A DNA stretch of 64,000 bases from Microbacterium mitrae (GTDB taxonomy: Bacteria; Actinomycetota; Actinomycetes; Actinomycetales; Microbacteriaceae). Below, one piece after another: positions 61,169 through 64,000 of the stretch (positions are counted from its first letter, which is position 1; each line of letters starts with the position of its first letter). The position numbers were made by a program, and so were the translations under genes. The stretch is from NCBI RefSeq assembly GCF_008017445.1, contig NZ_VRSW01000002.1, positions 310,001 through 374,000 of the forward strand. Reading direction: 5' to 3'. A model generated the notes under the pieces. It saw only the letters and a program-made list of their open reading frames with translations. It did no database searches and was not told the DNA's origin.

Positions 61169-63891
61169 TTCGCAGTCCTCCGGGTCTTCTTCGCCGGTGC
61201 CTTCGCGGCCTCCTCGGCGGTCATGCGCTCGTACATTGCGAACAGGTCCGACAGGCGCTGCTCGTCTGTCTCGTACGGCTTCTTGGAGTAGATCGAGTCG
61301 ACCAGAGCATCGATCTCAGCGTGCGCGTCGCGCAGGTCCTGCGGCATCTTGTCCGGGTCATAGAGCTCAGCCAGCGTCTGCTCGCAGTGGTACTCACGCA
61401 CGTCGAGCACTCGCAGCGCCGCGACCGTGAGCTTCTCCTTCGTCTTGTCCGACAGCGGCGGCACCGGGAAGTTGTTGTAGACGATGGTGTTCGAGTATCG
61501 GAAGTCCGTCTTCATCTTCCCACCGACCGCGCGGGTCCACGCCATGTGCATACGTGACGTCAGGAGTGCGAAAAGCCATGGTTCCGCGTCGTAGACCGCG
61601 AACGCGGCGTCGGAGATGACCGTGTCAGGTCCGAGATAGCCCATCGGCATGTAATCGCGTCGTTCGGACGACACGCGAGGCACGATGATCGAGTCAGTCG
61701 CCTTATAGGCGGGCTGCTTAAACTGCCAAGGCTTGGCTGCGAGATCCTTTGTTGCCTTATCGTTTCTGTCCGGACTACTTCGAAACTCGGCAACTCGGTT
61801 TAATCGGGACGCGATCCCGCGGATCGACATGACCTGCGCCGCCTCGTCAGGCTCTATCCAAAAGCAATATCGTTCGCCATCGTTAATGAACTCGGACGAA
61901 CCCACGTACTGCTTAACATAGCGCGCAGCTTCCGGACTGTTCGAGAGGATTTCAGCTCTTTCTGCTGCATCCATGATGAGGTGACCATCATCGGAAGGCT
62001 GCGAACCACGAACCATTCGCGGTAGCCTCGTGCCAAGCGGCAAGGACCGACGGGCGATGAAGACGTTTGGTCCGTCGGCCAAATATCCATTGATGTTTGA
62101 AGCTTTGATCTGAAGGCCATCCGTGAAGATGTACTTCTCACTCATCGAAAAGTTCCGAAGATTGATCACCGCGACGGTCACGCCGGCGTTTCGCTTCGCG
62201 TTGTTCTCCCATTTGAACGATGTGTGAGCAAAACCGATCTCGATGTCATCGCTGAGCACGGTCGGGAACATCAAGCCAACATGGTCACCTTGCGACACTG
62301 AGTTAGTGGTTACGAATGCGAGCTGAGCCTGCGTATCCCGGATGTAGTCGGCACCCTTGACGAACCAAAGCGAGATGTAATCAAGATTCGGAGAGAACGG
62401 GCGCTCTCCAAGAACCGACTTAAACTCGCCCTTCTGCTCCTTGGTCTGCATGCTGGAGCCCACATAAGGAGGGTTCCCGATCAGATAAATCTCCGTCTCG
62501 CCGTCGTTCGGGCAGACCTCATTCCAGTCCACCCGCGTCGCGTTCCCAGCCTTGATCTGCCCGGTCTCTTTCAGTGGGATCAGAGGGATCGGCACGCCGA
62601 ACTTCGCACGGAACTCAGCATTCATCTGATGCTTTGCTATCCAGAGCGACAGGATCGCCACCTCGACGGCGAAGTCGTCGATCTCGATTCCGTAGAAGTT
62701 CTCGATGTTGATCCTCGAGTCCGTCCACAGCGTCTGGTGCGACGGGCTCAGCTCGGCGAGCCGCTCGAGAATCGCGTGCTCGAGCTTGCGCAGCTCCTTA
62801 TACGCGATGACGAGGAAGTTGCCCGATCCACATGCGGGGTCGAACACCTTGATTGCCGCGATCCGGTCCAGAAGGCGGACCAGGCGGCGCTCGCTGTCCT
62901 GCGCCTCGTTGATCTCCTCCTTCAGATCGTCCAGGAACAGCGGCTCGATCGTCTTCAGGATGTTCGGCACTGATGTGTAGTGCTGGCCGAGGTCGCTGCG
63001 CTTGCCGGGCGTGACGATCGCTTGAAACATCGAGCCGAAGATGTCGGGGTTGATGTCGCGCCAGATCAGCGTGCCCGAGGCGATGAGCTCGTCGCGCGCT
63101 TGCTTCGTGAACCGCGGCACGACCTGCTCGTCGGTGACCGTGAACAGTCGGCCGTTCACGTACGGGAAGTCCGCGAGGTGCGTCGGCTTGTCGGCCGGAT
63201 CGGCGGTGTCCAGAGCCTTGAACAGGTCGGTCAGGAACTCTGCGAGGTCAGACCCATCGGACTGGGTCTGCGACCCGACCGCGTTCGTGAACTGGTTGTG
63301 GTCGAAGATCCCTGTGTCCTCGGCGAAGAAGCAGAACAGCAGCCGGGTGAAGAAGATGTTCAGCGAGTGACGCCCCTGCGCGTCGTCGAAGATGCCCGGG
63401 TTCGCGTGCAGCAGCTCGTCGAAGAGCTTGCCCATGCGCTCGGCCGCCTTGACGTCGGCGTGCGACTCCGCGGCGTACTGAGCTTTCTCCATGCCGGCCC
63501 ACGGCAGGAAGAAGGTGAAGTGCTGGTCGATCTCTCGGATCGGGAAGCCGATCGTCTCGTTCGTCTTGGTGTCGTGCGCGACGACGTCGACGTAGTCGGT
63601 GACGATCATGAAACGCGTGCTGAAGCGCACGACCGCCGGCGTCGTCTTGAGCTCCTCGGCGACCTCGAGCGGGTCGCCGGCAGTCTCCTTGAAGTAGACG
63701 ACGTTCTTCTGAGCGACCTCGGTCGTTGGATCGACGGCGACGTTCAACGAGCCGTTGCGCAGCCGGGTGACGTTTCCCTGCGGTTTCCCGTAGGCGAGCA
63801 GGAGATCGAAGACGAACTCCCGGTCATACGTATCGCGCCCGGCCAGCGGGGCGACCCGCTCCTCGACCGACTTGAGGCTCAATCTCGCCAT
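61165..63891 (-). CDS. N6-adenine DNA methyltransferase, MmeI/type II-like
   Basis: A 908-aa methyltransferase. Residues 1-160 form an N-terminal domain (FSTRFMIVTDYVDVVAHDTK, FFLPWAGMEKAQ) like those in MmeI-related enzymes but without a clear D-ExK nuclease motif. A helical spacer follows; SAM motif I VFDPACGSGNFL is at about 349-360 and catalytic motif IV NPPY at 473-476. Residues after NPPY to about 775 should be the target-recognition domain. The tail ends KKTRRTAK. The stop overlaps the helicase GTG. It probably both protects host DNA and specifies the target of the module. Confidence 0.88.
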   Translation of the reverse strand: MARLSLKSVEERVAPLAGRDTYDREFVFDLLLAYGKPQGNVTRLRNGSLNVAVDPTTEVAQKNVVYFKETAGDPLEVAEELKTTPAVVRFSTRFMIVTDYVDVVAHDTKTNETIGFPIREIDQHFTFFLPWAGMEKAQYAAESHADVKAAERMGKLFDELLHANPGIFDDAQGRHSLNIFFTRLLFCFFAEDTGIFDHNQFTNAVGSQTQSDGSDLAEFLTDLFKALDTADPADKPTHLADFPYVNGRLFTVTDEQVVPRFTKQARDELIASGTLIWRDINPDIFGSMFQAIVTPGKRSDLGQHYTSVPNILKTIEPLFLDDLKEEINEAQDSERRLVRLLDRIAAIKVFDPACGSGNFLVIAYKELRKLEHAILERLAELSPSHQTLWTDSRINIENFYGIEIDDFAVEVAILSLWIAKHQMNAEFRAKFGVPIPLIPLKETGQIKAGNATRVDWNEVCPNDGETEIYLIGNPPYVGSSMQTKEQKGEFKSVLGERPFSPNLDYISLWFVKGADYIRDTQAQLAFVTTNSVSQGDHVGLMFPTVLSDDIEIGFAHTSFKWENNAKRNAGVTVAVINLRNFSMSEKYIFTDGLQIKASNINGYLADGPNVFIARRSLPLGTRLPRMVRGSQPSDDGHLIMDAAERAEILSNSPEAARYVKQYVGSSEFINDGERYCFWIEPDEAAQVMSIRGIASRLNRVAEFRSSPDRNDKATKDLAAKPWQFKQPAYKATDSIIVPRVSSERRDYMPMGYLGPDTVISDAAFAVYDAEPWLFALLTSRMHMAWTRAVGGKMKTDFRYSNTIVYNNFPVPPLSDKTKEKLTVAALRVLDVREYHCEQTLAELYDPDKMPQDLRDAHAEIDALVDSIYSKKPYETDEQRLSDLFAMYERMTAEEAAKAPAKKTRRTAK

Positions 63892-63986
63892 AACGATGTC
63901 CTGTTCTCATACGGGCCGTTCGGGGGAAATCGGCCAGTCATCGCGCACGTACGCCTCTGCTGCGAGGCGGGCGCTGCGTCGTGGAC

Positions 63987-63992
63987 ATCCTA
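63987..63992 (-). promoter_or_regulatory. possible -10 (TAGGAT) of the methyltransferase operon
   Basis: On the minus strand TAGGAT lies about 96 nt before the ATG at 63891, leaving a leader of roughly 85-90 nt with CAGGAC as a Shine-Dalgarno. The -35 is outside the window. Confidence 0.35.
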
Positions 63993-64000
63993 TCGGCGGG

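Noticed and set aside
59600..61291. 563-aa plus-strand frame opposite the helicase gene
   Set aside because: Arg/Val/His-rich shadow with no recognisable domain; the minus strand has helicase motifs and coupled starts.
63879..63941. 20-codon upstream ORF overlapping the methyltransferase start
   Set aside because: No ribosome-binding site or leaderless signal; length is within chance expectation.

Overview
The window is chromosomal DNA of a high-GC actinomycete, most likely a member of the Microbacteriaceae. The evidence is the gene order (miaB-miaA-dapF-hflX; lexA divergent from a LysM gene; hisC-hisB-hisH-priA; infC-rpmI-rplT-TrmH; pheST-argCJBDFH; parA-scpA-scpB-rluB-tyrA-cmk-der), the bifunctional PriA in place of HisA, FMN-riboswitch control of riboflavin genes and frequent GTG starts. 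All assignments come from reading protein motifs; no database search was possible.

Layout. 1-5.9 kb: tRNA modification (miaB, miaA), lysine/peptidoglycan (dapF), an rRNA-type methyltransferase, hflX and a membrane protein. 5.9-11.4 kb: an S9 peptidase and a metF-metE methionine unit with a structured upstream region. 11.4-16.7 kb: lexA and a probable SOS-induced LysM division inhibitor, then histidine genes and an SseB-like gene. 16.7-18.7 kb: a ribE-ribB-ribH operon under an FMN riboswitch. 18.7-21.7 kb: a DUF1844 gene and infC-rpmI-rplT, with infC apparently starting at ATC, then an rRNA 2'-O-methyltransferase. 21.8-25.2 kb: a glutamate-type ABC transporter. 25.2-36.2 kb: a repeat-rich gap, pheST, an arginine-rich leader ORF and argCJBDFH. 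36.2-45.3 kb: a tandem-repeat gap, tyrS, membrane proteins, a decayed gene, pyrG, a NUDIX gene, xerD and a class-I amidotransferase-like hydrolase. 45.3-51.9 kb: a chromosome segregation and cell-cycle cluster (parA, scpA, scpB, rluB, tyrA, cmk, der). 52-55.9 kb: small accessory genes and a tRNA-Pro. 56.2-63.9 kb: a four-gene minus-strand operon directly after the tRNA.

That operon is the most unusual part. Four genes, each overlapping the next by 4 nt, encode an MmeI/type II-like N6-adenine DNA methyltransferase with no clear nuclease motif of its own, an SF2 helicase, a GIY-YIG (T5orf172/MUG113-like) nuclease-domain protein, and a 601-residue protein with a C-terminal membrane segment that I do not recognise. 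The combination looks like a restriction-type defence module whose cleavage activity sits on a separate GIY-YIG subunit, plus a membrane-associated component. The target-recognition part of the methyltransferase has visibly lower GC than its flanks.

A second theme is expression signals. At least ten genes carry a TANNNT hexamer exactly 6 nt upstream of their ATG/GTG with no Shine-Dalgarno, the layout expected for leaderless mRNAs. The rule fixes several start codons and reveals a 26-codon ORF with six Arg codons just upstream of argC, a candidate attenuation leader. The intergenic gaps also contain several short tandem arrays (7-, 8-, 14-, 21- and 24-bp units), one with G-quadruplex potential.
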